Below, piece after piece: positions 16,676 to 24,397 of a stretch of DNA of 64,000 nt. A model generated the notes under the pieces. The model searched no databases, had not been told where the DNA came from, and saw nothing but the letters and a program-made list of their open reading frames with translations. The translations under genes and the position numbers were made by a program. The stretch covers positions 4,207 through 68,206 of the forward strand of contig JAEZLZ010000097.1 in NCBI GenBank assembly GCA_023415055.1, read 5' to 3'. The DNA is from Bacillota bacterium (GTDB lineage Bacteria; Bacillota; Clostridia; Lachnospirales; Lachnospiraceae). Within the stretch, counting starts at the first letter, position 1, and every line of letters begins with the position of its first letter.

Positions 16676-17062
16676 ATGACGATAGCAGAGGTTAGTAAAA
16701 GATTTGAGCTTACCCAGGATACACTTCGCTATTATGAGCGTATCGGCTTACTTCCCGGTGTAAATCGCAATAAAAGCGGATTAAGAGATTACACCGAGGG
16801 GGATTTAAAATGGGTGGAATTTATCAAATGTATGCGTAGTGCCGGATTACCGATTGAAGTTTTGATTGAATATGTTAATTTGTTTCAACAGGGAGACGAG
16901 ACAAAGGAAACCCGAAAAGAGCTTTTGATCGAGCAGCGCAATCTGCTAATAGAAAAACAGAAGGAAATCCAGGCGACAATTGAACGCTTGAATTCTAAAA
17001 TCGAGCATTACGAACAATCGGTATCCATAGCAGAAAAGCAATTAAAAAGAAATGATAGCTGA
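16676..17062 (+). CDS. MerR-family transcription regulator
   Basis: 128 residues. The winged helix-turn-helix begins MTIAEVSKRFELTQDTLRYY (1-20) and continues ERIGLLPGVNRNKSGLRDY. The long dimerisation coiled coil runs about 80-125. There are no cysteines placed for metal sensing, and the sequence resembles the stress/aldehyde-responsive AdhR-like subgroup rather than metal sensors; that subgroup call is tentative. A MerR-type promoter lies immediately upstream. The next gene (DUF2974 hydrolase) starts 56 bp downstream and may be cotranscribed. Confidence 0.88.
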   Translation: MTIAEVSKRFELTQDTLRYYERIGLLPGVNRNKSGLRDYTEGDLKWVEFIKCMRSAGLPIEVLIEYVNLFQQGDETKETRKELLIEQRNLLIEKQKEIQATIERLNSKIEHYEQSVSIAEKQLKRNDS

Positions 17063-17118
17063 TATTTATTTTTGATAGAAATATAATAAGTAACTATTCT
17101 GGGAAGGGAGGGGTTAGG

Positions 17119-18300
17119 TTGAATAATATTATGGATTATCTGGATTGGAGAGGAGATCTGTCCTTTGATCAGGATCTTTTGAATGAAGTAGATAGTCTTA
17201 TTCTATCCACCCTTGCCTATATCGAATATGACGGAATTGTAAAATTTCAGGAGCAGGATGAGGGTGTCCTATTATCGGAGATTGCCGGAAAGGCTTATGA
17301 TGCCATTGATTTTACGGCACCCCGTTGTAAGGATCCGTTCTTTGAACATATTCCAGATTTGTTACTTAAGGCAGCCAGTACACGAAGATTTGGAAGTCTT
17401 ACATTGTCTTATTATATCAACCGTATTAATTATGACAATTCGGAGCAATTTTCAGCCATGGTATTCAGCCTCCATAAGAAGCTACATTATATTGCATTTC
17501 GCGGTACGGATGATAACCTGATTGGTTGGAAGGAAGATTTTATGATGAGCTTTCTGGATGAGGTGCAGGCGCAGCGTGATGCAGTGGAATACACCAGATA
17601 TCTATTGACGATGCTGAAGGGAGATATCTATCTTGGGGGCCATTCCAAAGGCGGGAATCTGGCGGTTTATGTTGCCGCCACCTGTGAGGAAGCAAAGGAT
17701 CGCCTTATTGCGGTATTTAATAACGACGGACCCGGTTTTCAAGAAAAGTTTCTGGAAAGTGAAGGTTATCATAGTGTCGTATCCAAGATACACACCATTC
17801 TTCCGAAATCCTCTGTGGTAGGGATGCTGATGGAGCATCTGGAGGATTATGTGGTTGTGAATAGTAATCAGAAGGGAATTATGCAGCATAATGCCTTATC
17901 CTGGGAGGTACTGGGGAACCACTTTGTATATAAACCGGGTGTAAATAAATCCAGTATTTTCTTAAATCAGGCACTGCGCCAATGGCTGAATGAGGTTTCC
18001 ATGGAAGAACGGGCCGAATTTGTGACGGAGCTGTTTGATATCATTGATGCATCCGGTCTAGGAACAGTCAGCAGCATCTCCTCGGAAAAACGGATAGCGG
18101 TGAACGCAATGCTTAAGGCATATTCCAATATGAGTCCTGAGACGAAAAGCTTTATGAAAAAGCTGATTTATAAATTTATAGAAGAAGCTCAGAAGGTCCT
18201 ACTGCAGTCCCTTGAAGGAGAACTTCATATCAGCAGACAGGAGACCGGCAAGACGATTGTAAGAAGAAGAGGGAAAGCTTATATTAAGCTTCAGGGCTAA
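17119..18300 (+). CDS. DUF2974 (Mbeg1-like) alpha/beta-hydrolase
   Basis: Putative lipase-like hydrolase of 393 residues. The fold is indicated by AFRGTDD (about 136-142) and the nucleophile elbow GGHSKGGNLA (about 173-182), with FNNDGPGF following as in DUF2974 proteins. No signal peptide. The likely start is the TTG at 17119: GGGAGGGG ends 5 bp upstream and the N-terminal MDYLDWRGDLSF is conserved; the ATG at 17131 is about 17 bp from that site. Substrate unknown. It may be controlled with the upstream MerR regulator. Confidence 0.85.
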   Translation: MNNIMDYLDWRGDLSFDQDLLNEVDSLILSTLAYIEYDGIVKFQEQDEGVLLSEIAGKAYDAIDFTAPRCKDPFFEHIPDLLLKAASTRRFGSLTLSYYINRINYDNSEQFSAMVFSLHKKLHYIAFRGTDDNLIGWKEDFMMSFLDEVQAQRDAVEYTRYLLTMLKGDIYLGGHSKGGNLAVYVAATCEEAKDRLIAVFNNDGPGFQEKFLESEGYHSVVSKIHTILPKSSVVGMLMEHLEDYVVVNSNQKGIMQHNALSWEVLGNHFVYKPGVNKSSIFLNQALRQWLNEVSMEERAEFVTELFDIIDASGLGTVSSISSEKRIAVNAMLKAYSNMSPETKSFMKKLIYKFIEEAQKVLLQSLEGELHISRQETGKTIVRRRGKAYIKLQG

Positions 18301-18431
18301 ATTATATTACGTTAGCCAGATCAGAAAAAAACTAAGGATAAAATGAAACGATCTTATTTATTAGTGCAGTTGCATGACACATTTTGATGAATTTATCATA
18401 ATTATGTATTAACCGTATCTTCTGGAGTATT

Positions 18432-18791
18432 ATGCCTTCAAATAATAAAGAGAATTATTCTATTGTGATCAATGTAACTAATCATACGTTATTATTATTT
18501 AAGAATGGAAAATTATTTAAGAGTTATCCGGTAGCAGTGGGGAAAGCCTCCACACCTACGCCTATAGGTACCTTTAAGATAAAGAACAAAGCTTCTAATC
18601 CGGGAGGACCCTTTGGAGCAAGGTGGATGGGATTGAATGCCCCAGGCGGCAGTTATGGAATCCATGGAACGAACAACCCTGCTTCCATAGGAAAAAACAT
18701 CTCTAACGGATGTATCCGCATGCACAATAAGGATGTCATCGAACTAAGTAATCTAGTACCTATTGGAACAACAGTGAATATCGTCGCATAA
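18432..18791 (+). CDS. Minimal L,D-transpeptidase (YkuD domain), no signal peptide
   Basis: 119-residue YkuD-fold protein. The catalytic signature HGTNNPASIG (about 79-88) and SNGCIRM (about 93-99, catalytic Cys) is complete. Such enzymes form 3-3 cross-links or attach proteins in peptidoglycan. There is no signal peptide, membrane helix or LysM domain, which is odd for an extracellular activity. The family includes spore-associated members without classical signals. The ATG follows TGGAG. The C39-like gene starts 20 bp downstream, so the pair is probably an operon. Confidence 0.88.
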   Translation: MPSNNKENYSIVINVTNHTLLLFKNGKLFKSYPVAVGKASTPTPIGTFKIKNKASNPGGPFGARWMGLNAPGGSYGIHGTNNPASIGKNISNGCIRMHNKDVIELSNLVPIGTTVNIVA

Positions 18792-18811
18792 TAATCCACT
18801 AGGAGGGAGTT

Positions 18812-19420
18812 ATGAGAAAAGAATTACCCTATTTTAGAATTGATCAAGCTTATGGCGGTAGCCAGAGCTGGTTTCGGGATCCGATGATGAAGCTGGGAGG
18901 CTGCGGAGCAGCCACAGCATGTGACAGTTGCATTTATCTGGCGTTGCACGGTAACAGACCTAATCTTTATCCGCTAGATATCAATCAAATCGATAAAGAA
19001 GCCTATATTCAATTTGCTGCGAAGATGAAGCCCTTCCTTCGTCCAAGGATGCAGGGGATTAATAAGCTGGAGTTATTTATTGACGGATTTCAAAAATATT
19101 TAAATCAAATTGGAGGACATTCACTTAAGCTAGAAGCCTTTTCGGGTGAGCATACCTATGAACAGGCAAAAGTGGCTGTTTGCAGTCAGTTGAATCAAAA
19201 CATGCCGATCCCTTTTCTGCTGCTAAGGCATAAAAGCGATACGATGAGAGATCTGGTCTGGCATTGGTTTTTAATTCTGGGATATGAAGAATTTGAAGCT
19301 GATTTCATGATTAAGATAGCAACTTATGGTGCCTACCACTGGATTTCACTTCGTGAATTATGGAATACCGGTTATAAGGAAAAAGGTGGAATGATATTCA
19401 TTACAGAGGAAAGGCTATAA
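18812..19420 (+). CDS. C39-like papain-fold protein
   Basis: 202 residues. GGCGAATACDS (about 29-39) is placed like a cysteine-protease nucleophile (Cys31), VWHWF (near 150) like the histidine segment, and the following GYEEFE/AYHWIS region like the rest of a papain-type core. This suggests a cysteine peptidase or amidase-like enzyme, but substrate is unknown and the assignment rests on motif shape. No signal peptide. The ATG follows GGAGGG. It probably forms an operon with the L,D-transpeptidase. Confidence 0.65.
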   Translation: MRKELPYFRIDQAYGGSQSWFRDPMMKLGGCGAATACDSCIYLALHGNRPNLYPLDINQIDKEAYIQFAAKMKPFLRPRMQGINKLELFIDGFQKYLNQIGGHSLKLEAFSGEHTYEQAKVAVCSQLNQNMPIPFLLLRHKSDTMRDLVWHWFLILGYEEFEADFMIKIATYGAYHWISLRELWNTGYKEKGGMIFITEERL

Positions 19421-19486
19421 GCCATATTCATCAATGTTTATTGGGAGGAACCGCAATAGACAGGAGGAATAGGCTTATAGCCTTTC
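19409..19486. repeat. 15-bp perfect inverted repeat
   Basis: GAAAGGCTATAAGCC (19409-19423, overlapping the C39-like stop codon) and GGCTTATAGCCTTTC (19472-19486), separated by 48 bp. The right arm alone also folds as AGGCT/AGCCT followed by tttc and may act as a terminator. Confidence 0.6.
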
Positions 19487-19512
19487 ATTACCTATGTTTC
19501 AATTCATCTTAC

Positions 19513-19728
19513 TTATAGGGAACCGCCGCATAAGGAAAGGATTAGGATCAGTGGTAAGATTCCGTCCAAGCCGCCACCGCAGCTGCCGCATCCATTGTTT
19601 CCAAGACACCCGCCGAAGAGACCTCCATCTCCCTGGCACATTGTCAATAAAAGAATTAAGAAAATTGGGCTGAACCCGTTATCACAGTTGTTATTGCTCA
19701 TGCAAGATGTAGTTGACATATTACTCAT
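19513..19728 (-). CDS. Cys/Gly-rich small protein (chorion-class HCB protein 13-like)
   Basis: 71 residues with two hydrophobic segments, SPIFLILLLTM (about 20-30) and LDGILPLILILSLCGGSL (C-terminus), around a Gly/Cys/Asn loop GGLFGGCLGNNGCGSCGGG. It is clearly paralogous to the protein at 25566-25793, which ends LDGILPILLILCLCGGSF. From memory, database entries of this type carry the name chorion class high-cysteine HCB protein 13; function is unknown, and spore or surface roles are guesses. The ATG is preceded by GGAGG on the minus strand. Divergent from the lipoprotein metallophosphoesterase. Confidence 0.75.
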   Translation of the reverse strand: MSNMSTTSCMSNNNCDNGFSPIFLILLLTMCQGDGGLFGGCLGNNGCGSCGGGLDGILPLILILSLCGGSL

Positions 19729-19785
19729 AATTGAGCCTCCATTAAATTATTTTTTATAGTATATCATATGCGGTCCTTTCATATA

Positions 19786-19816
19786 TTTACATATGTCAAT
19801 GTGACAATGTCACATT
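19786..19816. promoter_or_regulatory. Two adjacent operator-like dyads in a divergent intergenic region
   Basis: TTTACA-TA-TGTCAA (19786-19799) matches the arsenic/DUF134 operator with one mismatch. Abutting it, AATGTGACA (19798-19806) and TGTCACATT (19808-19816) form a perfect 9-bp dyad about a single base. They lie between the Cys/Gly-rich gene and the metallophosphoesterase gene. Confidence 0.5.
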
Positions 19817-19856
19817 GAATAGAAGAGGAAATCACAAAAAATCAGAAGAGGTATAT

Positions 19857-21194
19857 ATGACAAGTAATCGAAAAAAGTGGATAAAAAATGCATTACAGAT
19901 ACTGCTATTGCTAAGTATAATATCCGTTACAGGATGTAGTTCCATTTACCATAAAAAAGAGAATCCGGACAAGCTCTCGGTGTTAATTAGCTCCGATATA
20001 CATTATCTTGCTACAGAGCTTAATGATCAGGGTGAGGCATTTCAGAAATATATCTCAAATAGTGACGGTAAATATTTGCGCTATATTGATGAGATTACGA
20101 ATGCATTCTCGGATGAGGTCATAGCGAAGAAGCCTGAGGTATTGATTATCAGCGGTGATCTGACGAATAACGGGGAGAAAGAAAGTCATGAACAGCTTTC
20201 CGGTAAATTAAAGGAAATTGAACAGGCAGCAGGAACCAAGATCTATGTCATTCCAGGTAATCATGATATTAATAATCCTTGGGCCAGAGGCTTTCGAGAA
20301 TCTGAACAATACGTTACCGCTTCAGTCAGTCCGGAGGATTTTGAAAAAATCTATGAGGATTTTGGATATCAGGAAGCAATTTCAAGAGATGAGGCGTCAC
20401 TCAGTTATCTGGCGGCACCTTCCAAGAAGCTGTGGTTCTTAATGCTGGATACCTGTATTTATGAGTTTAATGAATTGATGGGGAACCCCATGATGAATGG
20501 AGAAATTAGTCCGGAGACCTTAACCTGGATTAGAGAGTGTAGCGAGCGGGCGAAGAAAGAAAATGCTCGACTGGTGGCAGTGATGCACCATAATTTATTA
20601 GACCACAGCAGTGTGTTAAATAAAGGCTTCACACTAAATAATAATAATGAGGTCCTGGAGGTATTAAGAAATTGTAGTATTGAGCTAGTATTCAGCGGCC
20701 ATATTCATATGCAGAACATAAAAGCCTCGGAGGATGCTGAGCCTATTTACGACATAGCCAGTGGCTCACTTGCCGTCTATCCGGTTCAGTATGGAGTTCT
20801 TACCTTTACCGCTGAAGAAGGCTTTGATTATTTTACTAAGGTTGTAGATGTGAAAAGCTGGGCAAAAAGAAAAGGCAGCAGCGATGATAATCTACTTCAT
20901 TTTCCGGAATATTCTAAAAAGTATTATACCGAGGCATCCATGAGAAAAGCAAATGAATCCCTTGTGGATACCATGGATTACACGGTAGACGAGAAAAGAT
21001 TGATGGCAGAAACAATGGGTATATTGAATCTGAATTATTTTGCAGGCACGATTGATCAGATTCGAGACGAAGTGCTGACTAGTGAGGGATATCTGCTCTG
21101 GGAAACCGCAGATTCAACTTTATTTATGAAGAATTATATCCTAAGTGTTCTGGAAGATGGGAAAGCAAGTCATAACCGATTGACCTTAAAATAA
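19857..21194 (+). CDS. Lipoprotein calcineurin-like metallophosphoesterase
   Basis: Extracytoplasmic phosphoesterase anchored by lipid, 445 residues. The signal peptide ends in the lipobox VTGC (near residue 27). Metallophos motifs in order: SSDIHYL, ISGDLTNNGE, PGNHDINNP, VMHHNLL and SGHIHMQ, giving the full di-metal set. The frame extends to a TTG at 19815, but the AGAAGAGG before the ATG at 19857 and the signal-peptide geometry favour 19857. Relatives hydrolyse nucleotides, phosphodiesters or phospholipids; substrate is unclear. Confidence 0.88.
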   Translation: MTSNRKKWIKNALQILLLLSIISVTGCSSIYHKKENPDKLSVLISSDIHYLATELNDQGEAFQKYISNSDGKYLRYIDEITNAFSDEVIAKKPEVLIISGDLTNNGEKESHEQLSGKLKEIEQAAGTKIYVIPGNHDINNPWARGFRESEQYVTASVSPEDFEKIYEDFGYQEAISRDEASLSYLAAPSKKLWFLMLDTCIYEFNELMGNPMMNGEISPETLTWIRECSERAKKENARLVAVMHHNLLDHSSVLNKGFTLNNNNEVLEVLRNCSIELVFSGHIHMQNIKASEDAEPIYDIASGSLAVYPVQYGVLTFTAEEGFDYFTKVVDVKSWAKRKGSSDDNLLHFPEYSKKYYTEASMRKANESLVDTMDYTVDEKRLMAETMGILNLNYFAGTIDQIRDEVLTSEGYLLWETADSTLFMKNYILSVLEDGKASHNRLTLK

Positions 21195-21254
21195 AACTCA
21201 ACCACGTTTAATATTGAGCTTACCGGGTAAGCGTATTAGATCTATTGAAATGAT

Positions 21255-21286
21255 ATATTGACAAATGTCAATATGATGAATATAAT
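21255..21286 (+). promoter_or_regulatory. Consensus promoter with 20-bp palindromic operator, arsenic operon
   Basis: TTGACA (21258-21263), 17-bp spacer, TATAAT (21281-21286), a full consensus match. ATATTGACA-AA-TGTCAATAT (21255-21274) is a perfect dyad covering the -35, so binding should block RNA polymerase. It lies 42 bp before the permease ATG. Confidence 0.85.
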
Positions 21287-21328
21287 AAAAACAAATAGAT
21301 AAACATCAATATTAAAGGTGGTAGAGAA

Positions 21329-22333
21329 ATGAAAGCAATCTGGAATTTTGTACAAAACCAAATTCTTGGTATGAAGTGGTTGAATGAACTAATCGGAAAA
21401 GGCCTGACACTCTTGGGTATCGATACGAATGTAAGAATTGGCGGCAGTCTTCAGTTCTTCCTTTACGATACAATAAAGATACTGGTTTTATTATCTGTTT
21501 TAATTTTTATTATTTCCTATATTCAGAGTTATTTCCCTCCGGAACGAACGAAGAAGATACTGGGCAGATTTCATGGAATTAGGGCGAATATTCTGAGTGC
21601 CTTGCTTGGAACCGTAACTCCGTTTTGCAGCTGTTCCTCCATTCCGTTATTTATCGGGTTTACAAATGCGGGCTTACCGGTTGGCGTGACATTCTCCTTT
21701 CTGATTTCCTCACCCTTAGTCGATTTGGGAGCTTTAGTGCTTTTGATGAGTGTGTTTGGCACAAAAATAGCACTGACCTATGTTGTGGTCGGTCTGGTGC
21801 TTGCGGTAATCGGAGGTACGATTATCGATAAGCTTGGTATGGAGAATCAGGTCGAGCGTTTTGTTAATACTTGTACCAATGTCGATATTGAAGCTCCTGA
21901 TCTAACCAAGAAGGATAGAATGATCTATGCCTCAGAGCAGGTTCAGGCAACCGTGAAAAAGGTATTTCTATATATTCTGATTGGTGTTGGAATCGGAGCG
22001 ATTATACATAACTGGATTCCAGCCGAGATAATTCAGACGATTTTAGGAGTGAACAATCCATTCTCTGTTATGATCGCGACAGTTGTCGGTGTTCCAATGT
22101 ATGCTGATATCTTTGGTACGATACCGATTGCTGAGGCTTTGCTTTTGAAGGGAGTAGGAGTAGGTACCATTCTATCCTTCATGATGGGAGTGACGGCTCT
22201 AAGCCTCCCGTCTATGATTATGCTGAAAAAAGTAGTAAAAAATAAATTACTGTTTACCTTTATCGGTATCGTAACCGCAGGTATCATGATAATCGGATAT
22301 CTGTTGAATGCAGTTAGTTATTTATTAATTTAA
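21329..22333 (+). CDS. SO_0444/ArsP-type permease
   Basis: Membrane exporter of 334 residues with about eight helices. The motif TPFCSCSSIPLFIGF (about 97-111) and the GVPMYADIFG-like segment in the second half are characteristic of the permease group that includes ArsP (organoarsenical efflux) and SO_0444 (Cu/Zn efflux). First gene of an operon with a thioredoxin-like protein, a CoADR-rhodanese and ACR3, which favours arsenic or thiol-metal export over zinc. The ATG follows AAAGGTGG. The transported species cannot be read from the sequence. Confidence 0.88.
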   Translation: MKAIWNFVQNQILGMKWLNELIGKGLTLLGIDTNVRIGGSLQFFLYDTIKILVLLSVLIFIISYIQSYFPPERTKKILGRFHGIRANILSALLGTVTPFCSCSSIPLFIGFTNAGLPVGVTFSFLISSPLVDLGALVLLMSVFGTKIALTYVVVGLVLAVIGGTIIDKLGMENQVERFVNTCTNVDIEAPDLTKKDRMIYASEQVQATVKKVFLYILIGVGIGAIIHNWIPAEIIQTILGVNNPFSVMIATVVGVPMYADIFGTIPIAEALLLKGVGVGTILSFMMGVTALSLPSMIMLKKVVKNKLLFTFIGIVTAGIMIIGYLLNAVSYLLI

Positions 22334-22349
22334 AAGGAGATATATAATT

Positions 22350-22706
22350 ATGGCTATCTTTGGATTGGGAAAGAAGAAGGAAGAAGAAAAAAAGGGCAGT
22401 TGCTGCTGCAATGGTAACTGTAATTCCGAAACTATGGAAAAGGCGGTAAAAGCAAACCAACAAGGGGATTATGTTAAAGTACTCGGATCGGGATGCGCAA
22501 AGTGCAATCAATTGGAAGAGAATGTGAAAGCAGCCTTAACACAATTAGGAATGGATACAACGATTGAACATGTCACCGATTTTTCTCAGATTGCTGCTTA
22601 TGGTGTCATGACTACACCGGCCTTAGTGGTAGGTGGTAAGGTAGTATCTTACGGTAAAGTTCTTAAGGTGGAGGAAGCAGTGAAGTTACTGGAACAGAAC
22701 AGATAA
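22350..22706 (+). CDS. Thioredoxin-family redox-active disulfide protein
   Basis: Cytoplasmic small thioredoxin-fold protein, 118 residues. The active site is SGCAKCNQLEENV (CxxC, about 49-52), and TTPALVVGGKVVSYGKV supplies the cis-Pro strand, as in the TM0996/MTH895 subgroup. A charged N-terminal extension (KKKEEEKKGS) leads into CCCNGNC, a possible metal or As(III) site not part of the core fold. It sits 16 bp after the permease gene and 38 bp before the CoADR gene, where such proteins may pass reducing equivalents or bound metalloid to the permease. Confidence 0.88.
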   Translation: MAIFGLGKKKEEEKKGSCCCNGNCNSETMEKAVKANQQGDYVKVLGSGCAKCNQLEENVKAALTQLGMDTTIEHVTDFSQIAAYGVMTTPALVVGGKVVSYGKVLKVEEAVKLLEQNR

Positions 22707-22744
22707 CATAACTGCATTTGTAGTAATTGAAAGGAGTCTGGAGG

Positions 22745-24388
22745 GTGCGACTGATCATTATAGGCGCAGTAGCTGCCGGAACCTCGGCAGCAGCGAAGGC
22801 AAGAAGAAATAATGAAGAAGCAGAGATAGTAATTTATGAAAAGGACAGCTATATCTCATATTCCGGTTGTGGGATGCCCTATTATCTTGGTAATGAGATA
22901 GAGGAAGTGAAAGAGCTTACACCAAGAGATCCGGAGTTCTTTCAATCAAAGTACAATGTGAATATCATAACCAGGCAGGAGGTACTATCTGTTGATCCTA
23001 AGAAACAATCACTTGAGATTAAGAATCTGATTACCGGAGAGATATACCATGATCATTATGATAAGCTAGTGCTCGCGACCGGAGCTAGAGCTGTGAAGCC
23101 ACCAATCAAAGGTGTAGACTTCAGCCATGTTTTTACATTGCGTAACATCAATGATATGAATCAAATCAAGACCTTTTTGGAGCAACATCGGCCTAAATCT
23201 GCTGCAATCATCGGAACAGGATTTATCGGTCTGGAAGTGTGTGAAAACCTTAAGAAGCTGGGGATAGAGGTAACCGTAATCGAGAAGCTTCCTCAGGTGA
23301 CTCCGGGACTCGATGCAGATATGGCAGTGTATGTCAAAGAGCATCTGGAGAAGCAAAAGTTAGCTGTCCACTTAAGTGCTTCGGTGAAGGAAATCACAGA
23401 GCATACGGTAGTGCTTGAGAGTGGAACTGTAATTGAGGCTGAGCTGGTACTATTAGCAACTGGGGTTCGTCCGAACATAGAATTGGCAAAACAAGCCGGA
23501 TTACAGATTGGCGTTACCGGTGCAATTGAGGTGGATGTTACCATGAGAACCAATGATCTGAATATCTATGCCTGCGGTGACTGTATCCAACAGACACATC
23601 TGATCACTGGAAAGCCGGTTTATCGTCCCCTGGGTTCAACTGCGAATAAGACCGGAAGAATCGCCGGTGATTGTGTGACGGGAGGAGACTTAAGCTTTCA
23701 TGGAATTCTAGGAACCGGTATTTTTAAGGTGTTTGACCTTACCGTTGCTCAGACAGGCTTGTCGGAAAGAGAAGCATTAGAGAATGGTTTTGATACGGTA
23801 GTATGCCATAACATAAAACCAAACAAACCGGAATATCTTGGCGGCAAAGAGATGGTAATCAAAGGAATCGCAGATAGAAGTAGCGGTAAATTATTGGGGG
23901 TACAGATCGTCGGACCGGAGGGAGTCGATAAGAGAATTGATGTTTTTGTAACAGCGATCTACTTTGGTGCAAAGGCTGAGGATTTGGTTCACCTTGATCT
24001 TGCTTATGCACCTCCCTTTGCTACGACAAAGGACCCGGTAATGTATACCGGAATGATCTTAGATAATGCAATTCACCGCGGCCGTGAACTGATTAGTGCG
24101 CAGGAAGTGGAGAAATTGGTGAATTCCGGAGAAAAATATACCCTGATCGATACCAGAGTGGCTAAGCAATACGATAAGGATCACCTTATTGCGGCGCAGA
24201 ATATTCCACATGCCGTACTGAGAGATGAACTGGAACAACTTGATCCAGAGGTCCCGGTGATTACCTACTGTAATAAAGGGGTCACCGGCAATGCAGCGCA
24301 AAATATCCTGATCAATCGAGGCTTCCGAAGAGTGTATAACTTGTCCGGTGGGATCAAGCACTTTCGGAAGTGGTCTGACCATAAGTAG
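22745..24388 (+). CDS. CoA-disulfide reductase with C-terminal rhodanese domain, arsenic-operon copy
   Basis: FAD/NAD(P)H-dependent CoADR-Rhd enzyme, 547 residues. FAD fold MRLIIIGAVAAGTSAAAKAR (1-20), active-site Cys42 in SYSGCGMPYYL, NAD fold AAIIGTGFIGLEVCE, YACGDC, and a C-terminal rhodanese domain with Cys in YCNKGVTGN. The GTG at 22745 is preferred over the TTG at 22727: AAGGAG ends 9 bp upstream and the sequence then starts at the FAD-binding strand. It is paralogous to 12538-14238 but belongs to the permease/ACR3 operon, where it may maintain reduced thiols needed for metalloid export. Confidence 0.9.
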   Translation: MRLIIIGAVAAGTSAAAKARRNNEEAEIVIYEKDSYISYSGCGMPYYLGNEIEEVKELTPRDPEFFQSKYNVNIITRQEVLSVDPKKQSLEIKNLITGEIYHDHYDKLVLATGARAVKPPIKGVDFSHVFTLRNINDMNQIKTFLEQHRPKSAAIIGTGFIGLEVCENLKKLGIEVTVIEKLPQVTPGLDADMAVYVKEHLEKQKLAVHLSASVKEITEHTVVLESGTVIEAELVLLATGVRPNIELAKQAGLQIGVTGAIEVDVTMRTNDLNIYACGDCIQQTHLITGKPVYRPLGSTANKTGRIAGDCVTGGDLSFHGILGTGIFKVFDLTVAQTGLSEREALENGFDTVVCHNIKPNKPEYLGGKEMVIKGIADRSSGKLLGVQIVGPEGVDKRIDVFVTAIYFGAKAEDLVHLDLAYAPPFATTKDPVMYTGMILDNAIHRGRELISAQEVEKLVNSGEKYTLIDTRVAKQYDKDHLIAAQNIPHAVLRDELEQLDPEVPVITYCNKGVTGNAAQNILINRGFRRVYNLSGGIKHFRKWSDHK

Positions 24389-24397
24389 GAGGCTATT

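Noticed and set aside
19430..19475. Third Cys/Gly-rich gene copy
   Set aside because: The sequence resembles the 3' end of the family on the minus strand (a TGC-GGT-TCC stretch), but only a few codons match.
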